The notes under the pieces: model-generated
What the model saw: only the letters and a program-made list of their open reading frames with translations
What the model was told of the DNA's origin: nothing
The model's database searches: none
Assembly (NCBI GenBank): GCA_947498845.1
Contig: CANMLX010000032.1
Coordinates: 1-49,889 of the forward strand
DNA: 49,889 nucleotides
Source: an uncultured Flavobacteriaceae bacterium
GTDB lineage: Bacteria > Bacteroidota > Bacteroidia > Flavobacteriales > Flavobacteriaceae
Reading direction: 5' to 3'
In this document: positions 25,467 through 34,258 of the stretch, piece after piece
Position numbering within the stretch: the first letter of the stretch is position 1
Layout: every line of letters begins with the position of its first letter
Program-made: the position numbers and the translations under genes

Positions 25467-26465
25467 TTATAATTTGTGTTGTATAAATGGATAATCTTCT
25501 TGTTCGTATACCATATCGTATAACTGTTGTACTTCTGGATATGGAGATTCGTCTGCAAACTTCTCACATTCTAAAACACGGTCTTTCACACGTTTATCTA
25601 TGACTTTAATCTCCTCCTCTGTAGCATACTTTTTTTCAAGAATAACATCTTTTACCTGAGTAATAGGATCTATTTTCTTATACTCTTCTACCTCTGCTTT
25701 TGTTCTATAATGCTGTGCATCACTCATAGAGTGTCCTCTATATCTGTATGTTTTTAGTTCTAAAAACGTTGGACCTCCACCTTTTCTTGCGCGTTGTATC
25801 GCTTCATCAAATGCTTCAGCTACCTTAACTGGATTCATCCCATCTACTGGACCACATGGCATTTCATAACCTAATCCTAGTTTCCAGATATCTTCATGGT
25901 TTGCAGTACGTTCTACCGATGTTCCCATAGCATATCCGTTATTTTCACAAACAAAAACAACTGGTAAATTCCAAAGCATTGCTAAATTAAATGTTTCGTG
26001 AAGTGACCCCTGTCTCGCAGCGCCATCACCAAAACAACATAATGTTACACCATCTACACCATGATACTTGTCTCCAAAAGCAATACCTGCTCCTAAAGGG
26101 ATTTGCCCTCCTACAATACCATGACCTCCGTAAAAACGATGTTCTTTAGAAAAAATATGCATTGATCCTCCCATACCTTGAGAAGTTCCTGTTACTTTTC
26201 CATACAACTCTGCCATAACTCGCTTAGGATCTACTCCCATTCCTATGGGTTGTACATGATTACGATAAGCTGTTATCATTTTATCTTTAGTCAAATCCAT
26301 AGCATGTAAAGCACCTGCTAATACTGCTTCTTGACCATTATATAAATGAAGAAATCCTCTAACTTTTTGTTGAATATATACTGCAGCTAGTTTGTCTTCA
26401 AACTTCCTCCAGAACAACATGTCTTCATACCATTTGAGGTATACCTCTTTTGTGATTTTTTGCAT
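25467..26465 (-). CDS. pdhA: Pyruvate dehydrogenase E1 component, alpha subunit
   Basis: This 332-residue subunit, with a separately encoded beta subunit, decarboxylates pyruvate on thiamine diphosphate. The ThDP/Mg2+ motif begins GDGAARQGSLHETFNLA and ends VCENN about 30 residues later. Other family blocks are MGGSMHIFSKEHRFYGGHGIVGGQIPLG and the regulatory-loop region YRYRGHSMSDAQHYRTKAEVE. The length is usual for the alpha2beta2 type. It is first in the operon with E2 and is preceded by a well-formed TACTTTTG promoter. Confidence 0.96.
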   Translation of the reverse strand: MQKITKEVYLKWYEDMLFWRKFEDKLAAVYIQQKVRGFLHLYNGQEAVLAGALHAMDLTKDKMITAYRNHVQPIGMGVDPKRVMAELYGKVTGTSQGMGGSMHIFSKEHRFYGGHGIVGGQIPLGAGIAFGDKYHGVDGVTLCCFGDGAARQGSLHETFNLAMLWNLPVVFVCENNGYAMGTSVERTANHEDIWKLGLGYEMPCGPVDGMNPVKVAEAFDEAIQRARKGGGPTFLELKTYRYRGHSMSDAQHYRTKAEVEEYKKIDPITQVKDVILEKKYATEEEIKVIDKRVKDRVLECEKFADESPYPEVQQLYDMVYEQEDYPFIQHKL

Positions 26466-26495
26466 CGACGTGTATAGTTTTACTTAAGCGAAACA

Positions 26496-26526
26496 CAAAA
26501 GTAATACTTTGATTCGTTTTGAAAAA
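26496..26526 (-). promoter_or_regulatory. Promoter of pdhA-pdhC
   Basis: Minus-strand TACTTTTG (26496-26503) is an exact TAnnTTTG -7 box. A TTTT tract stands 19 bp upstream at the -33 position. The start codon is 30 bp downstream of the box. Confidence 0.55.
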
Positions 26527-26661
26527 ACCTACTTGAATGAAAGTGTAAAAAATATGAAAAAAGTAGAATTCATATTATATTTTCAACTATTTCTTGATTT
26601 AATCATCCTTAGTATTAAATATTTTAATTTTAATTATGTTTAAATTATGATTTATGCATAT

Positions 26662-26972
26662 TAATACCAATTCCCAAATGAATTTACTGAGTTAAAAAGT
26701 ATCTTTTGAAATGCTATCTTCAACATAAAAAAGAACCGTAACTACGGCTCAATGTCATTAAGTTAAGAAGTTTTCATCTTTAAACTAAATGAGTTTATTT
26801 CTATAAAAACGTGTAATTCAACTACATTTCGACTGCGCTCAATGTGACAAATTATACAAATTGAGCTTAACTTAATGACATTGAACTACGGCTATGCTTA
26901 TTTTTTCTGTATTGTATAATTCCAAAATCCATCTTTTTCCTTTACAGTATATTCATTTAAGAATTGGTATAA
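26662..26972. repeat. Palindromic intergenic repeat, copy F, interrupted by a nested insertion
   Basis: TAATACCAATTCCCAAATG (26662) and CATTTAAGAATTGGTATAA (ending 26972) form the outer arms. The core is split by 26750-26883. Removing that insert and one copy of AACTACGGCT restores CCGTAACTACGGCTATGC, matching the core of copies B, C and E (GTAGCTAAGGCTATG) and a family-typical length of about 167 bp. Confidence 0.85.
26750..26883. mobile_element. 134 bp non-autonomous element (MITE) nested in repeat F
   Basis: The ends CAATGTCATTAAGTTAAG (26750-26767) and CTTAACTTAATGACATTG (26866-26883) are perfect 18 bp inverted repeats. AACTACGGCT (26740-26749 and 26884-26893) is a perfect 10 bp target duplication. 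There is no coding capacity. The interior includes TTTCGACTGCGCTCAA (from 26827), shared with the palindrome at 23459-23535. The end length and target size resemble those made by IS4-type transposases, but no transposase is present here and I could not search for one. Confidence 0.88.
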
Positions 26973-26997
26973 CAGATGTAAAACCTTTTTCTAAAAC

Positions 26998-27037
26998 AAA
27001 AAAACTATTGCTCAAATTAAGAACAATAGTTTTTTTG
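26998..27037 (-). terminator. Rho-independent terminator of porU-porV
   Basis: AAAAAAACTATTG (26998-27010) and CAATAGTTTTTTT (27024-27036) make a 13 bp stem with flanking A and T tracts, 21 bp past the porV stop. It could act in both directions. Confidence 0.8.
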
Positions 27038-27057
27038 TTTTTTAAATGGTTTTATTT

Positions 27058-28302
27058 TTAATACTCAGCGTATGTCCCTGCTCCTATATTAAAGGTTAGA
27101 GAAAAACGTAATGTGTTCTCTAAAGGACTTTGCACCTTAGATGCTGAAAATAAATAAGATAAATCTACATTAATTACATTATACTTAAATCCGGCCCCTA
27201 AGGCTAAAAACTTTCTGGCTCCTTTTTCTTCACTTTCATTGAAGTATCCTGCTCTAAAGGCAAAAGAATCTTGATATAAATATTCTGCCCCTAAAGACCA
27301 TGTAAACTCTTTTAATTCTTCACTAAATCCTCCCGGCGCATCTCCAAATGACTGGAACATACCTGATAAGAAGCTCACATCTTGAGATTTTCCTTCTAAA
27401 ATAATATTTTCTCTTGTTGGTGTTGCCGCTAAATCATCTACATCTTCATCGTAAGTACCATTATTATTATTATCTGTAAAAGTGTACTCATCACCCAATA
27501 ATGGAGGCGTTGGCACTAGTAACTTAGTAACCTCTGCCGTTAATGCTACTTTATTATAATCATCAAAAATAAAATCAAAACCACCTCCTAATCTTAAGGT
27601 TGTTGGTTGGAAATTTTCCACACCTCCATCATCATACTTAAATTTAGGACCCACATTTTGTAATGCAAAACCTGCTCTCCAACGTCCATTAAAATCGTTA
27701 TATGCCTGTTCTTCACTCTGGTAAAACCCTGAAATATCCACTCCAAAAGTATTTGCTGAGGTTGCATCGTTATTACCAAAATTTAATCTTAAATCTGAAC
27801 GTAGGTAACGCATTGCTACAGACATTGCAAATTGATCTGACAATCTTAATGAATAAGACGCATCTAAGGTTAACTCATTAGGCCTTTGTATTAATGGATT
27901 TGCGAACTCATCTGCACGAAATTCTATATCTCCTAAAGAAAAGTATTTAAAACTAACGGCAAACGCACTACGTTCATCCAACCTATTAAAATAGGTTGCA
28001 CTTCCTAAAAAGATATCATTTACTAATTTACTCAAGTAAGGTGTATAACTCACAGCTATTCCCGATTTAGTTTCGGAAAAAGCATATTTAGAAGGATTCC
28101 ATTGCTGAGAAAATGCGTCTACAGATGTCGCTACCCCCATATCTCCCATTGAAGCAGCCCTTGCATCTGGTGCTATTAATAAAAACGGCACCCCTGTTGT
28201 AATTACTCTTGTATCGTCTGCATTAGGAATTGTTGTTGTTTGACTACTTACGCTTAATGTTAGTGCAAAAAATATTGCAGCTATTACTATTCTATTTTTC
28301 AT
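27058..28302 (-). CDS. porV: Type IX secretion system outer membrane protein PorV (LptO)
   Basis: I place the start at 28302 (MKNRIVIAAIFFALTLSVSSQ as signal peptide), giving 414 residues; an in-frame ATG six codons earlier is less likely. The mature protein is an outer-membrane beta barrel of the FadL/PorV type. The start VITTGVPFLLIAPDARAASMGDMGVA is diagnostic for PorV, and the end ENTLRFSLTFNIG is a barrel strand. PorV shuttles T9SS cargo from the translocon to PorU for sorting-domain cleavage and anchoring. It lies 28 bp downstream of porU, and the two genes form an operon divergent from gldJ, the layout known from Flavobacterium johnsoniae. Confidence 0.95.
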   Translation of the reverse strand: MKNRIVIAAIFFALTLSVSSQTTTIPNADDTRVITTGVPFLLIAPDARAASMGDMGVATSVDAFSQQWNPSKYAFSETKSGIAVSYTPYLSKLVNDIFLGSATYFNRLDERSAFAVSFKYFSLGDIEFRADEFANPLIQRPNELTLDASYSLRLSDQFAMSVAMRYLRSDLRLNFGNNDATSANTFGVDISGFYQSEEQAYNDFNGRWRAGFALQNVGPKFKYDDGGVENFQPTTLRLGGGFDFIFDDYNKVALTAEVTKLLVPTPPLLGDEYTFTDNNNNGTYDEDVDDLAATPTRENIILEGKSQDVSFLSGMFQSFGDAPGGFSEELKEFTWSLGAEYLYQDSFAFRAGYFNESEEKGARKFLALGAGFKYNVINVDLSYLFSASKVQSPLENTLRFSLTFNIGAGTYAEY

Positions 28303-28330
28303 TTTTTTAGTTATTGTCAAATTAGTTTTG

Positions 28331-31300
28331 TTAAAGTATTACTAGTTTTTCTATTTTTTCAACTTTTTTGTTTAAAAGGTTAGATTTTACGATGAGTTTA
28401 TAGATGTAAACACCTTTTCCTATTTTTTCTCCAAAATCGTCTCTACCATCCCAAACAATATCTTTGGACAAAGAACTAGTGGTTGTAATTCCAGCAGATG
28501 TTTGTCCATTTAATGTTCTCACTAATTTACCAGACACAGTAAATATCTGTATAGAAACGTCTAAAGACTCCGAACTATTGTGATTAAACCAAAATTCTGT
28601 GTAATTAACAAATGGATTTGGGTAATTTAAAACGTTATTAATCACCAATTCCTGGTCTTTGTCAAATACTACAAACTGTAGTTCGGAAACCGAAGAATTA
28701 TTATAAACATCCCAAACTTTTAATGTTAAAGTATGTAAACCTGGTTCTAAATCTCTAAATGGGAAACTAACGGTTCCTTTTGTATAATCATCTAGTTCTG
28801 TCTCATAATAATCATTTAATATAAACGGATTTGTTTCATCTCCATCTATAATTGCTACAATATCGTGCCCAACGCCACTTGCCGTGTTTATACCATTTTC
28901 ATCTTCTAACTTTGCCAAAAACGTAGGTGACTCGTTTGTTATACCTCCCGAGACAAAGTTTTCATCGTTCATAAACAACTGTACCACTGGCCCCACATTA
29001 TCTTCTTCTGCATTTTCGTTAACGCCTCCAATCTTAGCATCTGAAATATTTGCTCCAGCATGGTCTTGAAGAATTTGCCCATTTTCCGCATAAAAACTTA
29101 CTCTTCCCAAACCTACAGGAATAGTAATGTCTTTTGGCACAACAAACTCAAAATTAAACTTACCATCTGTTACAGATGCTTTACCTCTAAAGATAACTTC
29201 TCCTAATGTTTGAAAATTTAATCGCACAACTTGCCCATCATTTCTAGTGCCATCATTAGCTAAAGTTTGTCTTGCTATAGGTTTATCATAAATTGTAGTA
29301 GACACCTCCCCTTTGAAATCATTAAGTATAGTGCCATTTACATCCACAATTTCTCCTGATAATTTAACACGGCTTAAAGCTTTCAATGTATCTGTTTCTT
29401 GTGTAACAGGAACATCATTAATAGTTGTCAATCTAACATTTGGTTGAGGGAAAGCTAATTTCATTGCTGGGTCTCCAATGGAAAACACTAATCTTCTTTG
29501 GTTAGATATCACTACTCTGGGATCATTTTTTGCTAAACGTAAAGCCTCGGCAATAGTAGGATATTCATAATCTGAAAAAGCATCATCTTCATTAAATGAA
29601 AACAAATATTGCCCAAGTGTTTCATTAAATGTAATACCAAAATTCACAAAAACTTGTCTTGTAGTTGTAATTAATGCTATTGCACCAGATTCCTTATTCC
29701 AATATGTAAATTCCCCTGCAGTTTGCCTAAACGGATTATCGAACTTTGTAAACTCACAGGTAACAGTTACAAAACAATGTAGCCTAAAAAAGTTTTTAAA
29801 TTCTTGTATATCTTTTTTTTGTAAAACCCGTTCAGATGCCAAACCATCTTCTCCTCCATGCCCAAAATAATTTACCACTAAAGCACCGTTATCAAGAGCA
29901 TTAGATAATTCCTCTGTTACTTTAGGATAAGTTTCACCACCTGCTGATGATTCTTGTTGAAATGCATCCATGTGGAATTTAACAACATTTACGAATGGTT
30001 TTTTTCGAGTAACTTCATTTCCAACCTCATCTGTCGTTTCTTGTAATAAGCCTTCCCAATCTTTATCAACATCATCAGATATAACTACAAAATTATTACG
30101 CCATCTTCCAAAAGCTTCTTTAGTATAATAGGTCTCGATTTTATCTACTAAATCTTTAGCTCTTTGCGGCGTATCGGCTAATATTCTTCCTATGGCTATA
30201 TCTAACTTATCACTTACAGCCATACTTCCTTCGTTTTCATCCATCATACCATAAAAATCATCAGAGATAAAAGCATTTGTTAGATTAAAACTATTGTAAG
30301 AATGCCACGAAGGCACTATATTAGTATTGTTAGGTATTCTATCTTTGTAATCATAAGAACTATCACCAAATAAGCATAAATATTTAATACGCTTCTCTGG
30401 AGCAGATGCATTGTCATATATATATTTAACTAAATTTCTAATGGCCCCTATATCTTGATTGCTTGTGCTAAACTCATTATAAACTTCATTTAAACCAACA
30501 ACCTTTACATTTAAGTTATATTTATTTTTATTTATTTGCGCTAATCGTTCTGCTTGATCTAACATAGCATTAGGAGCTACTATCAAATAATCTATATCTT
30601 GAAAAGCGCCATCTTCATTAGTAAATATAGAGCCCTTTATATCTTGATTTATTACCTCTGTATTTGAATCTAACTTAGGCTCAAAAAAGTCTGATGAAGA
30701 TAAAGCAACATAAGTTCTTTCTTCTCCTAAAATAGATCTAAACTTAAAATTATTACTTGCCTCATCATTTTCATAGACTATAGCATTAAATATATCTGTA
30801 ACATCCCATACTTCTAAAAGTTTTGCTGTATTTAGAATACTATATTCACCAATCCCTGAGGCTATCGAAACATCGGAATTTTTAAATTGAAATTGTTTAT
30901 CGTTAAACTTTAATTCTCTAGTGGCTTCAACAGAAATGTAGTCTAAATAACCTAACGCGCTAGGGTTTCCTTGGTTATCGTAATTTAATTTAACTTCAAC
31001 ATTAGAAGATGTAACTGGTATATCTGCAATGTAAAAACCTCCAGAGCCTATCGCAGTGTTAGATGTTGCTCCTAATAATATATTTTGGACAGCAGCACCA
31101 TTTACATCAATTTGCATTGAAGAATTAGTAGATGAAGCTGCTGCTACATAAACTTTTAAGTCTATAGGAATAGATAGGTCTATATCGGGAAAATTAAACA
31201 TAAATGTTTGTTCATTTTCTATATTAAAACGCTCTCCAAACCAACGCCTTCCAATAGTACCTATATTATGAATATCTTTTTCATGAAACTGGTAATCTTG

Positions 31301-32215
31301 AAATGTGCTAATAGTAAGATCTACCCCTCCTGTTGGCTCTATGGCAGATTGAATACGTTTTCCTAATGTGGAATTTACATTAACATAATAATAGGTCTTA
31401 TCTGTATAAGCATTAATATTTGTGTTACTCTCTGCATTATAGCCTTTAGGACCTTGCGCATAAAACAAAACATAATCACTGTTATTAAATACACCATCTT
31501 CTTCCCCTACTACTTTAATTGCATTTTCAGTAACATCAAAAGGGTATGCTTCACTATTGGAGTAAGGTATCATTCGCCCTCCATTTCCAAAAATTCTAAT
31601 GGTTCGTGGGTCTATATTATTAACGTCAATTCCAAGCCTTTGTAGAAAACTTTTATTCAATCTAAAAACACCTGTTGTATCTACATAAAACTTATACCAT
31701 TTACCTGTACTTAAAATAGATTTTGAAATAATTGCTTTTTTGGATGTTCTTGAAGTAATACTTCTTTTTTGACTTTGAGATAATGCTTTATAATTTAATT
31801 GAAAAGAAACTACTTTTTTATATCCTCCATTAGCATTCCTTATAATTGGAGATAATGTAAAAATTAAATATCTTTTTCTTCTTGCTTTAGAATTTTTTAA
31901 GGAGAAATCTAATTTAGTACTTATGGTGTTTATATCTAAATCATACAAATCTTTATTAGAAATGGACGCATACTTAACATTTGTTAAAGTAACCGAAGAC
32001 TCATCAATTTCAACAGACGTATTCCATTGGTCTATAAATTGAATACCATCTGTGTAATCGAAATTAAAATTTCCCTCATCAAATGATGGTAGTTTAATCT
32101 CACTACCTGTTGTGGATAATATCTTTTCTCCATTCCAATGTATTGTATAAGTTTTATCTTGACCTGAAACAATACCAAATAAAAAAACGAATAAAATTAA
32201 AATTTTCTCTTTCAT
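28331..32215 (-). CDS. porU: Type IX secretion system sortase PorU (C-terminal signal peptidase)
   Basis: A 1294-residue protein that starts with a signal peptide (MKEKILILFVFLFGIVSG). The gingipain-like (C25) peptidase domain lies at about 530-900. It has NYFGHGGEDGLASE with catalytic His H786 and FVTVTCEFTKFDNPF with nucleophile C820, the right order and spacing for the family. Beta-rich domains follow, ending in a CTD-like segment (NVLNYPNPFVNYTEFWF, GKGVYIYKL) normal for PorU, which keeps its own sorting-like domain. PorU removes the sorting tail of T9SS cargo and attaches it to the surface. The haloperoxidase fusion and the Asp-rich adhesin in this window are expected substrates or clients. 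Confidence 0.95.
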   Translation of the reverse strand: MKEKILILFVFLFGIVSGQDKTYTIHWNGEKILSTTGSEIKLPSFDEGNFNFDYTDGIQFIDQWNTSVEIDESSVTLTNVKYASISNKDLYDLDINTISTKLDFSLKNSKARRKRYLIFTLSPIIRNANGGYKKVVSFQLNYKALSQSQKRSITSRTSKKAIISKSILSTGKWYKFYVDTTGVFRLNKSFLQRLGIDVNNIDPRTIRIFGNGGRMIPYSNSEAYPFDVTENAIKVVGEEDGVFNNSDYVLFYAQGPKGYNAESNTNINAYTDKTYYYVNVNSTLGKRIQSAIEPTGGVDLTISTFQDYQFHEKDIHNIGTIGRRWFGERFNIENEQTFMFNFPDIDLSIPIDLKVYVAAASSTNSSMQIDVNGAAVQNILLGATSNTAIGSGGFYIADIPVTSSNVEVKLNYDNQGNPSALGYLDYISVEATRELKFNDKQFQFKNSDVSIASGIGEYSILNTAKLLEVWDVTDIFNAIVYENDEASNNFKFRSILGEERTYVALSSSDFFEPKLDSNTEVINQDIKGSIFTNEDGAFQDIDYLIVAPNAMLDQAERLAQINKNKYNLNVKVVGLNEVYNEFSTSNQDIGAIRNLVKYIYDNASAPEKRIKYLCLFGDSSYDYKDRIPNNTNIVPSWHSYNSFNLTNAFISDDFYGMMDENEGSMAVSDKLDIAIGRILADTPQRAKDLVDKIETYYTKEAFGRWRNNFVVISDDVDKDWEGLLQETTDEVGNEVTRKKPFVNVVKFHMDAFQQESSAGGETYPKVTEELSNALDNGALVVNYFGHGGEDGLASERVLQKKDIQEFKNFFRLHCFVTVTCEFTKFDNPFRQTAGEFTYWNKESGAIALITTTRQVFVNFGITFNETLGQYLFSFNEDDAFSDYEYPTIAEALRLAKNDPRVVISNQRRLVFSIGDPAMKLAFPQPNVRLTTINDVPVTQETDTLKALSRVKLSGEIVDVNGTILNDFKGEVSTTIYDKPIARQTLANDGTRNDGQVVRLNFQTLGEVIFRGKASVTDGKFNFEFVVPKDITIPVGLGRVSFYAENGQILQDHAGANISDAKIGGVNENAEEDNVGPVVQLFMNDENFVSGGITNESPTFLAKLEDENGINTASGVGHDIVAIIDGDETNPFILNDYYETELDDYTKGTVSFPFRDLEPGLHTLTLKVWDVYNNSSVSELQFVVFDKDQELVINNVLNYPNPFVNYTEFWFNHNSSESLDVSIQIFTVSGKLVRTLNGQTSAGITTTSSLSKDIVWDGRDDFGEKIGKGVYIYKLIVKSNLLNKKVEKIEKLVIL

Positions 32216-32282
32216 GAGTTAAAATAACGCCAATTTTTTTTCCTTATTATCTATTGTATAACAACAATTTCACATAAGTTGT

Positions 32283-32290
32283 CAAAAATA
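32283..32290 (-). promoter_or_regulatory. Candidate -7 box of porU-porV
   Basis: Minus-strand TATTTTTG lies 68-75 bp before the porU start. The -33 region is weak. It is next to one arm of an inverted TTTGACGAAA pair (32299-32308 and 32396-32405). Confidence 0.35.
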
Positions 32291-32419
32291 CAATAATATT
32301 TGACGAAATTATACGTTAATTGCATGCAAGCATTCTGATTAAAGCATAAATTTCATCGGTATAAAGTGTTAAAAATAGGATGAAATACATCTTTTTTTCG
32401 TCAAAATGCAAAAAATAGC

Positions 32420-32449
32420 TTGTTGTATAAGGTTTAATTCTTATATTGC
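32420..32449 (+). promoter_or_regulatory. Candidate promoter of gldJ
   Basis: TTGT (32420-32423) and TATATTGC (32442-32449), separated by 18 bp, approximate the TTTG/TAnnTTTG promoter. It is 40 bp upstream of the gldJ start. Confidence 0.4.
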
Positions 32450-32488
32450 AGCACCAAAATAAAATTTAGCTTACTTAAACGTATGGAT

Positions 32489-34189
32489 ATGAAAAAAGTT
32501 ATAATATTCAAGATGTTGTTAATTCTAACATTAACCTTAACAACATTTAGTTGTAAAAAATCATCTAGTTCTAAAAATAGTTCTAGAGCTACTGGTTGGC
32601 AAATAAACAGTCGCGAAGGTGGTTTTCAATACAACACTAATTTTAGAGAACAAGAGACATCTCCAGGTTTAGTTTTTATAGAAGGAGGTACTTTCACAAA
32701 AGGTAGAGTACAAGATGATGTAATGCATGACTGGAACAATGCGCCTACACAACAACATGTGCAATCGTTCTACATGGATGAAACAGAGGTTACCAATATG
32801 ATGTATCTTGAATATTTAGATTGGATTAAAAGAGTATACCCTCCTGCAGACGATAACTTTAGAGCTATCTATCACGGTGCATTGCCAGATACTCTAGTCT
32901 GGAGAAATAGATTAGGTTTTAATGAAATTATGACTGAAAACTATTTGCGCCATCCAGGTTATGGAGAATACCCTGTAGTAGGTGTAAGTTGGATTCAAGC
33001 CGTTGAATTTTCGAATTGGAGATCGGATCGTGTTAATGAACTTAATTTAGAAAAAGCAGGATATTTAAAACGTGATGCTAAAGTAACTGATGTAAATGCT
33101 GATTCTAATTTTAATACAGACACTTATATCAACGCGCCATCTCAAACTTTTGGAGGTAACGAAGAAGTAATAAAGCCCGCTAAAGGTAATCGTAGAAATG
33201 TACAAGTTGATGCAGATGGAAATGAAACAAATATATATGCAACCAGAGAATCTGGTTTAATTACGCCTAAATACAGACTACCAACCGAAACAGAGTGGGA
33301 ATATGCTGCTCTTGGTTTAAGTGAATTAAGAACTTTTAATTTATACAGAGGGCGTAAAAAATATCCTTGGGATGGACAATACACGCGTTCTGGTAAACGT
33401 AAGTACCGTGGAGACCAATTAGCAAACTTTAAACAAGGTAAAGGTGATTATGGTGGAATTGCTGGATGGAGTGATGATGGTGCCGATATTACAAATCAAG
33501 TAAAGTCGTACGCTCCTAATGATTATGGTCTATACGATATGGCTGGAAATGTAGCTGAGTGGGTTGCAGATGTTTATCGCCCTATAGTTGATGATGAGTT
33601 TAACGACTTTAATTACTACAGAGGTAATATTTATACCAAAAATGCTATAAACGATGATGGTACTGTAAAAATAGTTACTGTTGATGATATTAAATATGAT
33701 ACATTAGCAAACGGTAAAGTTATAGCCAGAGATTTACCTGGAGAAATCGCTCAAGTTCCTGTTGATGAGAATGAAACGTATTTAAGAACTAATTTTGATA
33801 GAAGTAATCACATTAACTTTAGAGACGGAGATAAATCTTCTTCAAGAAATTTTGAAACCTTTGGTGATGAAGATGAGTTTGATGAAGAACAACAAGACCA
33901 ACAAGATAGAGAGACAAGAAAAATGTATAACTCGCCTAAGCATAGTATATCTAGAGATTCACTAGGTAATATTATTAGAGAGTACGATAAAAACAACAAC
34001 AGAACATCTTTAATTAACGACGAGGTTCGTGTGTACAAAGGAGGCTCTTGGAAAGACAGAGAATACTGGTTAGACCCAGCTCAAAGACGTTATTTCCCGC
34101 AAGATATGGCTACAGACTATATTGGTTTTAGATGCGCAATGTCTCGTGTTGGTTCGAAAAGTAAAAACAAAACGAAAAAGAAAGGTTAA
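32489..34189 (+). CDS. gldJ: Gliding motility lipoprotein GldJ
   Basis: The signal MKKVIIFKMLLILTLTLTTFSC gives a lipidated Cys. I prefer the ATG at 32489 to the one two codons earlier, giving 566 residues. The rest is a formylglycine-generating-enzyme-like (SUMF1) fold: GLVFIEGGTFTKG, DETEVTNMMYLEYLDW, YPVVGVSWIQAVEFSNWRSD, YRLPTETEWEYAA, NDYGLYDMAGNVAEWVADV, VYKGGSWKD and YIGFRCAMS. The central and C-terminal insertions and the location next to porU, porV and murF fit GldJ rather than the related GldK/PorK. GldJ is needed for gliding and for stability of the T9SS motor components. A strong terminator follows. Confidence 0.93.
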   Translation: MKKVIIFKMLLILTLTLTTFSCKKSSSSKNSSRATGWQINSREGGFQYNTNFREQETSPGLVFIEGGTFTKGRVQDDVMHDWNNAPTQQHVQSFYMDETEVTNMMYLEYLDWIKRVYPPADDNFRAIYHGALPDTLVWRNRLGFNEIMTENYLRHPGYGEYPVVGVSWIQAVEFSNWRSDRVNELNLEKAGYLKRDAKVTDVNADSNFNTDTYINAPSQTFGGNEEVIKPAKGNRRNVQVDADGNETNIYATRESGLITPKYRLPTETEWEYAALGLSELRTFNLYRGRKKYPWDGQYTRSGKRKYRGDQLANFKQGKGDYGGIAGWSDDGADITNQVKSYAPNDYGLYDMAGNVAEWVADVYRPIVDDEFNDFNYYRGNIYTKNAINDDGTVKIVTVDDIKYDTLANGKVIARDLPGEIAQVPVDENETYLRTNFDRSNHINFRDGDKSSSRNFETFGDEDEFDEEQQDQQDRETRKMYNSPKHSISRDSLGNIIREYDKNNNRTSLINDEVRVYKGGSWKDREYWLDPAQRRYFPQDMATDYIGFRCAMSRVGSKSKNKTKKKG

Positions 34190-34212
34190 AAAAACCACAT
34201 TATAAAAAAATT

Positions 34213-34246
34213 AAAGTCCTAACTTAAAAGTTAGGACTTTTTATTT
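34213..34246 (+). terminator. Rho-independent terminator of gldJ
   Basis: AAAGTCCTAACTT (34213-34225) and AAGTTAGGACTTT (34228-34240) form the stem, followed by TTTATTT. It ends only 13 bp before the murF start, so murF is either read through or has a very compact promoter. Confidence 0.85.
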
Positions 34247-34258
34247 ACTTTTATTTTT

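Larger units (their letters stand above)
26466..27057. other. Intergenic region between pdhA and porV
   Basis: These 590 bp hold the pdhA promoter, about 130 bp without recognisable features (26530-26660), palindromic repeat F with a nested element, and the porV terminator. No gene is visible on either strand. Confidence 0.75.

Noticed and set aside
32483..34189. Calling the SUMF1-like lipoprotein GldK/PorK
   Set aside because: The related fold would allow it, but the length and the porV-porU / murF neighbourhood fit GldJ; gldL, gldM and gldN are absent.
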